Shown here piece by piece: positions 16,661 to 24,760 of a stretch of DNA of 64,000 bases. The stretch's first letter is position 1. The number at the start of each line of letters is the position of its first letter. Where the stretch lies: contig NZ_AP024745.1 of NCBI RefSeq assembly GCF_019704555.1, positions 9,640,001 through 9,704,000 on the forward strand, read 5' to 3'. The translations under genes were made by a program, and so were the position numbers. The notes under the pieces are model-generated. The model was not told the DNA's origin, ran no database searches, and saw only the letters and a list, made by a program, of their open reading frames with translations. The DNA is from Actinoplanes sp. L3-i22. GTDB taxonomy: Bacteria; Actinomycetota; Actinomycetes; Mycobacteriales; Micromonosporaceae.

Positions 16661-16906
16661 ATGCTCGTGCCGCGGACCGAACACGTCGGTGAGCGCCCCA
16701 AGTGGGACTGCCGGGTCTGCGGTCAGCCGTGGCCGTGCGCCACCGCCAAGGTGGAGCTCGCCGAGCAGTACCAGAGCTTTCCGCACGGGCTCGCCGTCTA
16801 CCTCGGCTCGTGCATGATCGAGGCGATCGACGACTGGGCCGCCGGCAGTGGCGGCCCGCCCGCCGACCTCTACGAACGGTTCCTGGGCTGGACCGACCCG
16901 GCCTGA
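16661..16906 (+). CDS. small CxxC protein, divergent partner of the XRE gene
   Basis: 81 residues, MLVPRTEHVGERPKWDCRVC at the start, with Cys-x2-Cys...Cys (DCRVCGQPWPC) and a helical C-terminus ending FLGWTDPA. Proteins of this look are common beside XRE/DUF397 pairs in Micromonosporaceae; some are named flavin reductase without support. ATG 16661 has AAGG 6 nt upstream. It stops 1 nt before the convergent membrane protein gene. Confidence 0.75.
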   Translation: MLVPRTEHVGERPKWDCRVCGQPWPCATAKVELAEQYQSFPHGLAVYLGSCMIEAIDDWAAGSGGPPADLYERFLGWTDPA

Positions 16907-16907
16907 C

Positions 16908-17816
16908 CTACTTGGTCACCTTCGCCTGCAGCGAGCGGTAGAGCTGGTTGTCGTCGACCGTCGTATAGAGGGTCGGATCGGAACCGGTCATCACGACCCA
17001 CGGGCAGGTCTTGCCCGCGCCGTTCAGGCTGGCCTCGGCGATCTTCCGGCCGGTGGCCACCTCGTACACGGAAAGCCGGTATTTGCCGACGACCAGCGGC
17101 ATCTTCGGGGTCGCCGGGAGGTCGGTCTTGCACTCCCCGACCTTGGCGCCGCCGCCGATCAGGTCCAGACACGCGACCAACTGGGCCTGCTTCGCGGCCG
17201 GGGCCCAGGCCTTCTTGCCGGCCGCGGAGCCCGAGTAGGCGTAGCGGTTCAGCGTGCGGGCCGTGCGGGTGCCCAGGTCGAGGCGCTCCTTGGCGCTGAT
17301 CACGACGGGATGGGGGCCTTTGCCCTGATACTTCGGCGCGGCGGGGAAGTAGGTGTTTCCGCAGACCGCGTCGAGGTCGCCGGCCGCGCGGACCGGGTGC
17401 GTCGCCGCCTGCGGGGCGATCGGCACCGGGGCCACCGCCGAGGCCTGCGGGCCGGCGCCGGTCGGCAGATCCGCGAGCGGGATCTCCGGGGCCGCGGCGC
17501 CGCCGCCGAAGACGCCGCTGCACATCATCATCACCAGGACGACCAGGACCGCCGCGATGCCGCCGGTGGTCGCGGCGGTGCGGCGAGTCAAGAATCTCCC
17601 GATTATTTCGGTACGGAGGAAGCGCCACCTTCCGCCCGTCGAAGTCCCGGTCGCCGTCCCCGGCGCCTCGTTCGGCGCCGGCTTTGGCGCCGCTTTTGGC
17701 GTGCCGGCTGTCGCCCGGTTCGCCGCCCCCACGCCGATTTCCGACTTTTCCGGTTTTTGCGGGGCACTATTCGGAGCCGGCTCCTCAGTGCTCACCGGCT
17801 CCCCTGCCTGCGCCAT
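16908..17816 (-). CDS. single-pass membrane protein with extracytoplasmic domain
   Basis: 302 residues. A cytoplasmic Ala/Pro/Lys-rich region (1-65), one membrane helix (about 85-102, AVLVVLVMMMCSGVFGG), and an outer domain of about 190 residues with four or more Cys (CGNTYFPA, VACLDLIG, GECKTDL, KTCPWVVM) likely in disulphides. I do not recognise the family. GGGGAG precedes the ATG, and TATAGT about 40 bp upstream is a likely -10. The gene ends at the stop of the small CxxC gene. Confidence 0.75.
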   Translation of the reverse strand: MAQAGEPVSTEEPAPNSAPQKPEKSEIGVGAANRATAGTPKAAPKPAPNEAPGTATGTSTGGRWRFLRTEIIGRFLTRRTAATTGGIAAVLVVLVMMMCSGVFGGGAAAPEIPLADLPTGAGPQASAVAPVPIAPQAATHPVRAAGDLDAVCGNTYFPAAPKYQGKGPHPVVISAKERLDLGTRTARTLNRYAYSGSAAGKKAWAPAAKQAQLVACLDLIGGGAKVGECKTDLPATPKMPLVVGKYRLSVYEVATGRKIAEASLNGAGKTCPWVVMTGSDPTLYTTVDDNQLYRSLQAKVTK

Positions 17817-17916
17817 CGCTCGCTCCCCAGCCCGTCCCGATGGCGGCGAACTATACCCATCGGTAACACGCTCGTCACCAGGAGCGGGCCCCCGCTTTCG
17901 GGGCGTCCGGAATGGA

Positions 17917-18291
17917 TCAGAACGAATACGGCCCGAACCGGCCCCAAGCCACCACCGCCGACAGCACCAGCAGCACCGCGCTGGGCAGGATCGCCTGGTT
18001 CTCCTTGCGGCGGACGTGCACCACGACCGCCCCGATCATGGTGATCACCAGACCGGTCGCCGCGATCGGGACCAGCACCGGGGCGATGTCCAGCAGCGCC
18101 GGCAGCACCAGGCCGATCGCGCCGAGCACCTCCACCACCCCGATCAGCTTGACCTGGCCGTCGCTGAGATCGGCGGCCCAGCCCATGCCGGACTCGATCA
18201 GCTTCGTCTTCGGCTGCAGCGCCTTCATCGCGCCGGCGGCCAGGAAAGCGGCCGCGAGCAGGCCCGCGATGATCCACAGAACGACGTTCAT
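17917..18291 (-). CDS. DoxX-like integral membrane protein
   Basis: 124 residues with four predicted membrane segments: the N-terminal helix MNVVLWIIAGLLAAAFLAAG, then helices near 45-65, 70-90 and 100-118. The pattern K(A)LQPK after helix one and GVVEVLGAIGLVLPAL fits the DoxX-like family. ATG 18291 has AGGA just upstream. It diverges from a MarR gene and a near-perfect palindrome sits 10 bp in front of its start, so it is probably repressed by MarR. Confidence 0.87.
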   Translation of the reverse strand: MNVVLWIIAGLLAAAFLAAGAMKALQPKTKLIESGMGWAADLSDGQVKLIGVVEVLGAIGLVLPALLDIAPVLVPIAATGLVITMIGAVVVHVRRKENQAILPSAVLLVLSAVVAWGRFGPYSF

Positions 18292-18300
18292 GATTCCTCG

Positions 18301-18374
18301 TTTCACTTCAACAGTTGAGTGAAAGCTAGACCTGCTGACTTAAACATGCAAGTGATCGAGGGTTAAGCGCTTGA
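18301..18374. promoter_or_regulatory. palindromic operators between doxX-like and marR genes
   Basis: TTTCACTTCAACAGTTGAGTGAAA-type palindrome occupies 18301-18324 (arms TTTCACT and AGTGAAA, inner CAAC-A-GTTG). A second palindrome, TTAAGCGCTTGA, is at 18363-18374, directly before the marR -10 element TATGCT (18377-18382). MarR proteins bind such sites, so autoregulation and control of doxX are likely. Confidence 0.65.
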
Positions 18375-18388
18375 GCTATGCTCGGGGC

Positions 18389-18886
18389 ATGGAGACGTCC
18401 GAGACACCATGGCTGAGCAGCGAAGAGCGCGAAGCCTGGCTGGTCCTGATGAGCCTCTTCATGCGGCTCCCGTCCGCGCTCGACACACAACTGCAACGTG
18501 ACGCCGGCCTGAGCCACTTCGAATACGGGATCCTCGCCGGCCTCTCCGAGTCCCCCGAGCGGACGCTGCGGATGAGCACGCTCGCGGTGCTGGCCGAGGG
18601 GTCGCTGGCCCGGCTCTCCCAGGCGGTCGGCCGCCTGGAGAAACGCGGCTGGATCCGGCGCACCACCGACCCGGACGACGGGCGGTACACACTGGCCGTG
18701 CTCACCGACGACGGCTGGGACAAGGTGGTCGAGACCGCGCCCGGTCACGTCACCGAGGTCCGGCACCTGGTCTTCGACCAGCTCACCAAGGCGCAGATCC
18801 GGCAGCTGCGGGACATCGGACGGCGCGTGATGCGCGCTGTCGACCCGGACGACCCCTGCGGCGCCGACCGCCCCGGCCCCCGCTGA
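18389..18886 (+). CDS. MarR-family transcriptional regulator
   Basis: 165 residues with the winged-helix core (LSHFEYGILAGLSESPERTLRMSTLA, then LARLSQAVGRLEKRGWIRR and DPDDGRYTLAVLTDDG). ATG 18389 lies 6 nt after TATGCT, so the mRNA is probably leaderless. It is divergent from the DoxX-like gene, with two palindromes between. Confidence 0.93.
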   Translation: METSETPWLSSEEREAWLVLMSLFMRLPSALDTQLQRDAGLSHFEYGILAGLSESPERTLRMSTLAVLAEGSLARLSQAVGRLEKRGWIRRTTDPDDGRYTLAVLTDDGWDKVVETAPGHVTEVRHLVFDQLTKAQIRQLRDIGRRVMRAVDPDDPCGADRPGPR

Positions 18887-19208
18887 CCCGACGCCGTTCC
18901 ACGCCCGGGCATCCGCTGACCCCGACGCCATTCCACGCTCCGGCCTCCGCTGACACCATCCCGTTCCACGCACAGCCCCTCGCGGCCCGCGTTCGCACTC
19001 CGTGCCCGATCTTCCGCGCCGGCCATCAGGATCCGGCCGAGTTGCTCGCGTTCGGCGCTCGGCTGGGTGAGCTGCTCGCGTTCGGCGCTCGGCCGCACGA
19101 GCCGCGCGCCGGCAGGGTGCCCGTGATCGGGGTCCGGCTTCCCGGTCCGCGGCCCGGGCTGCTCGCAGCGGTCCCTGCGGACGCTCGCCTGATCGGGCCT
19201 GTGGTTGG
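18887..19208. repeat. 322-bp gap with degenerate tandem repeats
   Basis: No gene seen. 18890-18975 has three copies of a unit around GACGCC(G/A)TTCCACGC followed by CC(G)CTGAC, about 36 bp apart. 19030-19100 has two copies of GCTCGCGTTCGGCGCTCGG, 31 bp apart. Codon-like structure is weak in all frames. Confidence 0.6.
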
Positions 19209-19829
19209 GTGATCCGGGTGAGCTACGGATGGATGGAGCTGCCGGCCGAGGCCGTGGACGCCGCCGCGCGGGAACTGCTGGGCTGGCGGCTCACCGCGAA
19301 CGGGGTGACCGTGCGGCTGACCGAGGTCGAGGCCTACAGCGGACTCGGCGCGGACCCGGCCAGCCACGCCCACCGCGGCGTCACCAACCGGAACGCGGTG
19401 ATGTTCGGACCGGCCGGGCGGCTCTACGTCTACCAGATCTACGGCATGCACTTCTGCGCCAACATCGTCTGCGGCGAACCGGAGAAGGCGGCGGCCGTCC
19501 TGCTCCGGGCGGGCGAGGTGGTGGACGGCCTGGAGACGGCCCGGAACCGCCGGCCCGCGGCCCGGCGGGATGCCGATCTGGCCGCCGGGCCGGGGAAGTT
19601 GATGCAGGTACTGGCCTTGGACCGGGCGGCCAACGACACCTCCGTGGTGGACGGCACCGGGCCGGCGACGCTTACTCCGCCGGAGGGCGTGGTCGGCGCG
19701 ATCGCGGCCGGTCCACGGGTCGGGGTGACCTCGGCCCACGACGTCCCGTGGCGTTTCTGGATCGCCGGGGACCCTACGGTCAGCGCCTATCGACGCCACG
19801 TCCCCAAGGCCCGCAGGGCACGGGCATAG
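19209..19829 (+). CDS. mpg: DNA-3-methyladenine glycosylase (AAG/Mpg family)
   Basis: 206-residue base-excision repair enzyme that removes alkylated purines. Family motifs: LLGWRLTANGV, catalytic region TEVEAYSG, DPASHAHRGVTNRN, GRLYVYQIYGMHFCANIV, and GPGKLMQVLALDRAAN. The frame begins at GTG 19209; GTG 19218 or ATG 19233 are possible starts, and no ribosome site decides. It stands alone between two repeat-rich gaps. Confidence 0.93.
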   Translation: MIRVSYGWMELPAEAVDAAARELLGWRLTANGVTVRLTEVEAYSGLGADPASHAHRGVTNRNAVMFGPAGRLYVYQIYGMHFCANIVCGEPEKAAAVLLRAGEVVDGLETARNRRPAARRDADLAAGPGKLMQVLALDRAANDTSVVDGTGPATLTPPEGVVGAIAAGPRVGVTSAHDVPWRFWIAGDPTVSAYRRHVPKARRARA

Positions 19830-19932
19830 CGCCTCCCCCGGACGCGGGCTCAGCACCACACCTCCCGCCCAGCGCGGCTCAGTACACCCCACCGGCTCAG
19901 CACGCCCCACCCCACCGGACACGGGACCGGCG

Positions 19933-20070
19933 CGCGCCGGGCACGGACGTCAGCGCGCCCGCGCGCCGGGCACGGACCTCAGCGCGCCCCGCCCGCCGGG
20001 CACGGACCTCAGCGCGCCCCGCCCGCCGGACACGGACGTCAGCGCGCCCGCCCGCCGGGGACGGACTCTG
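19933..20070. repeat. five-copy 29-30-bp tandem repeat
   Basis: Units read GC(G/C)CGCCGGGCACGGAC then (G/C)TCAGCGCGCCC, five times in a row, the last one degenerate. The enclosing gap 19830-20313 has no gene that I can support; its other part (20170-20300) is ordinary GC-rich sequence before the helicase stop. Confidence 0.85.
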
Positions 20071-20313
20071 CGAGGCCCGCCCGCCGACGGACGCGGGCCC
20101 AGCACCGCGCCGCTCACCAGGCACCGACCCAGCACCGCCCTGGCCGCCGGGCATAGCACGTCCTGCCGGGCTTTGGGGGTTGTCCACAGTGGCGGTCTGT
20201 CCACAGGCTGCCGACGTGATCTTGCGAATTCGCTGGATAATGGCACCGAGGCGGTCAGCCCCCGGTGGGTGGGGACTTTCAGCGGCGGGGATCGGGTGGA
20301 GGTCCGGAGGGGC

Positions 20314-22722
20314 TCACTCCGGCAGGACGGTGAAGACGCCGAGGCGTTGGGTGGGGCGGGTCAGGGCGACATACAGGTCATTGGCGCCCCGAGGGGAGTC
20401 GGCCCGGATGCGTTCCGGGTCGACGACTATGACGGTGTCGAACTCCAAGCCCTTGGCCTGGGTGACAGTGAGCAGGACCGCGCGGTCCTCCAAATCCGGC
20501 GATGACCCCGTGGCTAATGACGGGAGGGCTTCCGCCAGGGCCGCCAGGTGTGCCGCGGGTGTGATCACCGCCAAGCGGCCCTCGCCGGTCAGGGCGATCT
20601 CCGCCGGCACGCGGGTGGTCAGCTCGGCCAGGGTCCCGACCGCCTCCCACGGGGCTTCGCCGGTGGAGCGGACCGGCCGGGGCGGGACGATCGGGGGCTC
20701 GGCGCCGGCCAGGGCCTGCTCGGTGTAGTCCATGATCTCCGCCGGGGTGCGGTAGCTGACCGTCAGCTCGGCCAGGCGCCAGCGGTCCGCGACGTAGGGG
20801 CTGAGTACGTCCGCCCAGCTCGCCGGGGCGCCGAGGGCACCGGACTGGGCCAGGTCGCCGACGATTGTCATGGAGCGGCTCGGGCAGCGGCGCATCAGCA
20901 GGCGCCAGGCCATCGGGGACAGTTCCTGGGCCTCGTCGACGATCACGTGGCCGAAGACCCAGTCGCGGTCGGCGGCGGCGCGTTCGGCGGCCGAGCGGAA
21001 CTCCCGGTCGCCGAGGTGGTCGGCGAGCATGTCGGCTTCCATGATGTCGGCGATGTTCGGGATCGCGGCCTCGTCGTCGTCCTCCAGTTCATATGACTTC
21101 GAGCCGGCCGTGATGTCCAGGACCCCCTGGGCGTAGGCGAGGTGCCGTGCCTGTTCGCGGGCGGCGGCGGTCCGGGCGGCGCGGTCGTCCTCGCCGAGCA
21201 GTTCGGCCGCCTCGTCGAGCAGCGGCACGTCGGCCGGGGACCAGTCACCACCCGGCGCACGCCGGAGCAGCTCACACTCGGCCACGGTGAGCAGCGACGA
21301 CACGGCACCGGGCAGCGACGAGGCGGCGGTAGGCAGCGGCGAGGCAGCACTGGGCAGCGGCGGCGCGGCGGAGAGCAGCGGCGATGCAGTGGCGGGCAGC
21401 GGGGATTCAGCAGTGGGCAGCGGCGACGCGGCGACGGGCGGCTGGGACGCGGCGGAGAGCAGGGCGGGGCGGGATCCGTACAGGTCAGTCAGTAGTTGGG
21501 TGGGGGTGAGCACCGGCCAGAGTGAGTCGATCGCCGCCCGGACCACCGGATTGGCCGCGAGGTCCGCCCTTAGGTCCGCGCGGTCGGCGTCGTCGAGCAG
21601 GTTCGGCGAGGTCAGGGCGTCGTCCTCGCCGAGCGGGTCGTCCCAGAACGGGTCGTCGCCGATCCGGTCGGCGACCTGGGCGGCGAGCGCGTCGAGCACG
21701 CCGGCGACGAAGATCGGGCGGGCCAGGTTGTGCTGGCGGCCGGAGGCGCGGGCGCGCTGCCGGGCCGGCTCGCAGTCGGTCGCGGTGAGGCGCAGCGTGT
21801 GGTGGTCGACTTCGAGTTCGAGCGGTTCCGCGGGCACGCGCTGGCGGTCCCGGACGGCGGCGGCCAGCAGGTCGGTCATCACCGCGCGGCCCTTGAGCTC
21901 GGTGACCTCCGCGGGCTCGGTGCGGCGCGCGACGATTCCCGGGTAGAGGTCGCCCGGGGTGGCCAGCCAGACGCCGGTCTCCGCGAGCGACGGCAGGACC
22001 TGGGAGATGTAGCGCAGGAAGGTGGCGTTCGGGCCGACGATCAGGACGCCGCGGACGGCGAGCTGCTCGCGGAACGTGTACAGCAGGTAGGCGGCGCGGT
22101 GCAGCGCGACCGCGGTCTTCCCGGTGCCGGGCCCGCCCTGGACGACCAGCACGCCACCGGGCTCGGCGCGGATCACCCGGTCCTGTTCGGCCTGGATGGT
22201 GGCGACGATGTCGCGCATCCGGCCGGTGCGGTTCGCGGTCAGCGCGGCGAGCAGCGCGGCCTCGCCGACCAGGGAGCGATCGGTGGCCGCGTCCAGGTCG
22301 AGAACTTCATCATCAAGTTCGACGACGGTACGGCCCCGGGTCCGGATGTACCGCCGCAACGTCACGTCGAACGGGGTGATCGCGGTCGCCACGTAGAACG
22401 GCCGGGCGGCCGGCGCGCGCCAGTCGACCAGCAGCGGCTCGTCGGTGTCGTGGATCCCGATCCGCCCGATGTGCCGGCGGGCGCCGTCGCGCAGGTCGAG
22501 CCGGCCGAAGCAGAGGCCCTCCTCGACGGCGTCGTAGCGGGCGAGGCGCTCGGCGTACGCGTAGGTCACCGCGTCCCGCTGGTAGAGCGCTCCGGGTCCG
22601 CCGCCGGACCGCAGCCGCGCCTCGTCGAGACGGTCCCGGACCTGCGCCCGGAGCTCGTCGAGACGGCGGTAGATCACGCTGAGGTGCGATTGTTCGTCGG
22701 CGAGGCTTGACAGACTTGACAC
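20314..22722 (-). CDS. helR: HelD/HelR-type RNA polymerase-associated helicase
   Basis: 802-residue superfamily 1 ATPase. The N-terminal coiled-coil LSVIYRRLDELRAQVRDRLDEARLR (about 15-40) matches the arm that enters RNA polymerase in HelD proteins. Walker A is GGPGTGKTA (196-204), Walker B region is FGHVIVDEAQELSPMAWRLL, then GDLAQ and the C-terminal QAKGLEFDTVIVVDP and NDLYVALTRPTQRL. The family recycles stalled RNA polymerase and some members give rifamycin tolerance. Between 433 and 481 is an unusual Ser/Pro/Leu/Ala heptad repeat. No clear rifamycin-associated element is visible upstream. Start GTG 22722 is not well supported by a ribosome site. Confidence 0.88.
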   Translation of the reverse strand: MSSLSSLADEQSHLSVIYRRLDELRAQVRDRLDEARLRSGGGPGALYQRDAVTYAYAERLARYDAVEEGLCFGRLDLRDGARRHIGRIGIHDTDEPLLVDWRAPAARPFYVATAITPFDVTLRRYIRTRGRTVVELDDEVLDLDAATDRSLVGEAALLAALTANRTGRMRDIVATIQAEQDRVIRAEPGGVLVVQGGPGTGKTAVALHRAAYLLYTFREQLAVRGVLIVGPNATFLRYISQVLPSLAETGVWLATPGDLYPGIVARRTEPAEVTELKGRAVMTDLLAAAVRDRQRVPAEPLELEVDHHTLRLTATDCEPARQRARASGRQHNLARPIFVAGVLDALAAQVADRIGDDPFWDDPLGEDDALTSPNLLDDADRADLRADLAANPVVRAAIDSLWPVLTPTQLLTDLYGSRPALLSAASQPPVAASPLPTAESPLPATASPLLSAAPPLPSAASPLPTAASSLPGAVSSLLTVAECELLRRAPGGDWSPADVPLLDEAAELLGEDDRAARTAAAREQARHLAYAQGVLDITAGSKSYELEDDDEAAIPNIADIMEADMLADHLGDREFRSAAERAAADRDWVFGHVIVDEAQELSPMAWRLLMRRCPSRSMTIVGDLAQSGALGAPASWADVLSPYVADRWRLAELTVSYRTPAEIMDYTEQALAGAEPPIVPPRPVRSTGEAPWEAVGTLAELTTRVPAEIALTGEGRLAVITPAAHLAALAEALPSLATGSSPDLEDRAVLLTVTQAKGLEFDTVIVVDPERIRADSPRGANDLYVALTRPTQRLGVFTVLPE
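21280..21426 (-). repeat. seven 21-bp coding repeats inside helR
   Basis: Seven tandem units encode SPLPTAE, SPLPATA, SPLLSAA, PPLPSAA, SPLPTAA, SSLPGAV and SSLLTVA. The reading frame is kept, so the repeat makes a flexible Pro-rich insert of about 49 residues. Confidence 0.9.
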
Positions 22723-22956
22723 CCGTACCCCCAGGGCTTATTCTGATGGTGGATTTTTCGGCTCTGGCGAGCTCAAAACACAGCAACTGCCGAGCCTAGC
22801 AGGGCGGTGCCGTTCCGGCCATGCCCGCCGACCCCGGAGGTCACGCCCGCCCAACCCGGAGGGTCATACCCGCCCGAGCTGGAGGCCATGGCCGCCGACC
22901 CCGGAAATGCCCTGAACTCGCCCGCGGCCAACGGCCGGGCACTAGCGTCTCCGGTG

Positions 22957-23466
22957 ATGATGTCGCGTCGGGGGCTGCTGCTGTACAGCGTGCTGTGCGG
23001 GGCCGGGGTGCTGTGGGCGGGCGGGCTGATCGTCGCGCTCGCGCTGGGCCATCGCCCGGTCGACAAGGTCATCGCGGTCGGGATCGCCGCGCTGCTGACC
23101 GTGCCCGGGTTCGCCGCCGCCATCCTGTCCAACCGGCGCGGCTACCGCACCCAGCAACCCCGGCGGCTGTGGGCCCTCGCGTCCTGGGTGCCGCCGCACG
23201 TGCCGATCTGGGCGGCGGTCGCGGCCGGGCTGGCCTTCTTCGGGTTCTGGCTGGCGATCGTGCTCGCGTTCCTGACCATCAAGGGCAACCCCGAAATCCG
23301 GCCCGACGGTACGTACGTCCTGGACAAGACCACGGTGGTGGATCAGGCCACGTTCGACCGGCAGGTCGACCACCAGCAGCAGGTCTCGCTCGGCGTGCTC
23401 GGCGCGTTCGCGGTCGGCGGCACGTTCCTCTGCGCCGCCCGAGCCACCGACCACGACCCCCACTGA
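22957..23466 (+). CDS. small multi-pass membrane protein, unknown
   Basis: 169 residues with about four hydrophobic segments (LLLYSVLCGAGVLWAGGLIVALAL; VIAVGIAALLTVPGFAAAIL; HVPIWAAVAAGLAFFGFWLAIVLAFL; VSLGVLGAFAVGGTFLCAA) and a soluble loop KGNPEIRPDGTYVLDKTTVVDQ before the last. I choose ATG 22957; the frame is open upstream to 22807 through low-complexity Pro-rich sequence with its own repeats, so the start is uncertain. The 3' end lies in a 40-bp tandem repeat. Confidence 0.65.
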   Translation: MMSRRGLLLYSVLCGAGVLWAGGLIVALALGHRPVDKVIAVGIAALLTVPGFAAAILSNRRGYRTQQPRRLWALASWVPPHVPIWAAVAAGLAFFGFWLAIVLAFLTIKGNPEIRPDGTYVLDKTTVVDQATFDRQVDHQQQVSLGVLGAFAVGGTFLCAARATDHDPH

Positions 23467-23552
23467 CGAACGCGCCGCCCGAGCCACCGACCACGACCCC
23501 CACTGACGAACGCGCGGCCCGCGCCACCGCCCACGACCCCCGCCGGCAGTCG
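23433..23552. repeat. three-copy 40-bp tandem repeat across a stop codon
   Basis: Copies at 23433-23472 and 23473-23512 are identical; a third at 23513-23552 is degraded. The unit begins CGCCGCCCGAGCCACCGACC and contains the TGA at 23464-23466 that ends the membrane protein gene. The second copy holds the same TGA context outside the gene. Confidence 0.92.
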
Positions 23553-23610
23553 CGCCGCACGGGTGGGAGACGGGCGGTGCGGAGGCGGGTGACGGTCTAC
23601 AGTCACGGGC

Positions 23611-24462
23611 ATGCGAGGGCGGCCCATCCTTCTCACCATTGCCGCGGTCGTGCTGCTCGCCGTCGCCGGCGCGGTCGCCGTCCGGGCCGCCACCGGCCGG
23701 ACCGAGCCGGTTCTGCGGCTCACCGCCACCGCCGAGCAGTGGCGGGTCCACGAGGTGAACCGGCAGCTGGCGATCGCCCTGCACAACAACGGCACCGTGC
23801 CGGTCCACGTGTCCCGGGTCGAGCCGGTCCTGCCCTCCTTCGACGGCGAGGCCGCGGCCGACACCGACGCGCTGCTGCCGGTCGGCGGGCTGCGGGTGGA
23901 CGTGCCGGTGTCCTACGGGACCGGGACCTGCGCCACCACGGCGGCCGCCTCCCACGTCGTGGTCTGGGCGCGCGCCGAGGGCTCGACGGTCGTCGAGCGG
24001 CTCACCCTCCCGCTGCCGGATCCGAATCCGCTGCTCGACAAGCTTCTCAAGGCGGACTGCGCGACCCAGACGATCGACCGGGCCGTCAGCCTGAAGTTCG
24101 GCCCGTGGACCGACGCCGGGGCGGACGGCCTGCGCGGCAGCCTGGACGTGACCCGGGTCAGCGGGACGATCCAGGTGCTCGAGCTGGACGGCAACGTGAT
24201 GTACGCGCTCACCCTGCCCACGAAGACACCGCTCGCCGAGGTCTCGGCCGCCACGCCGGCCGCGTCGGTGCCGCTGACCGCGAAGCCGGCGCGGTGCGAC
24301 GCGCACGCGCTCGCCGAGATCAAGAAGCCGTTCGAGTTCCTGGCGACGGTCACCCTCGACGGCGGCGACAAGCTGGTCACCGCGGTCCCGGTGACCGACG
24401 CCGACAAGAAGACCCTGGACCGCATGCTCCGCCGGATCTGCAAACTGCCCCCGGCCGGCTGA
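23611..24462 (+). CDS. membrane-anchored or secreted protein, unknown
   Basis: 283 residues with an N-terminal hydrophobic segment (ILLTIAAVVLLAVAGAVAVRAA, 6-27), then an extracytoplasmic part with beta-rich repeats and two Cys pairs (GTCATTAAAS; DCATQT; ARCDAH; RRICKLP). I recognise no domain. ATG 23611 lies 7 nt after TACAGT (23598-23603) and has no ribosome site, so it is probably leaderless. Confidence 0.7.
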   Translation: MRGRPILLTIAAVVLLAVAGAVAVRAATGRTEPVLRLTATAEQWRVHEVNRQLAIALHNNGTVPVHVSRVEPVLPSFDGEAAADTDALLPVGGLRVDVPVSYGTGTCATTAAASHVVVWARAEGSTVVERLTLPLPDPNPLLDKLLKADCATQTIDRAVSLKFGPWTDAGADGLRGSLDVTRVSGTIQVLELDGNVMYALTLPTKTPLAEVSAATPAASVPLTAKPARCDAHALAEIKKPFEFLATVTLDGGDKLVTAVPVTDADKKTLDRMLRRICKLPPAG

Positions 24463-24471
24463 CCCCGCCGG

Positions 24472-24731
24472 TCGCGCTTCGCCGCTGGTTGCGGTCGGCT
24501 TGCCAGGCGGCGCCCGCTGCCGGTCCCGGCTGCGGCCGCCGCTCACGCTTCGCCGCCGGTCGCGGTGGCTTCGTGGGTACGTCGTGAGCCGGCGACAGCC
24601 GCGGTGGCCGGCCGGCTCACGGCGTACCTCTCAGGCAGTTGTGTTCTGGGCGAACCGCGACGTGCGGCCGCAGCCGTGAGCAACGCCGGACGCCGCCTGG
24701 CAAGCCGACCTCGACCAGCAGCGAAGCGCGA
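24472..24731. repeat. MITE-like element: 45-bp terminal inverted repeats around an inner hairpin
   Basis: 24472-24516 and the reverse complement of 24687-24731 match at about 41 of 45 bases and share the 20-bp block GGTCGGCTTGCCAGGCGGCG. Inside, GGTACGTCGTGAGCCGGC (24576-24593) pairs with 24611-24628 at 17 of 18 positions over a 17-nt loop. A partial third copy of the arm (CGCTTCGCCGCCGGTCGCGG) lies at about 24546-24565. The element fills the gap between two convergent genes. No coding sequence is seen. It could be a mobile non-autonomous element, or a complex bidirectional terminator. Confidence 0.7.
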
Positions 24732-24760
24732 GCGGCGGCCGAAACCGCGGGATGGTCAAG

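Noticed and set aside
19933..20070. CRISPR array
   Set aside because: The 30-bp units are back to back with no unique spacers.
22640..22800. Rifamycin-associated element before helR
   Set aside because: I looked for the inverted repeat GGGGCTT...AAGCCCC on both strands and did not see it.
24546..24565. Transposase remnant near the MITE-like element
   Set aside because: No frame with transposase motifs and no insertion sequence ends; only partial arm copies.
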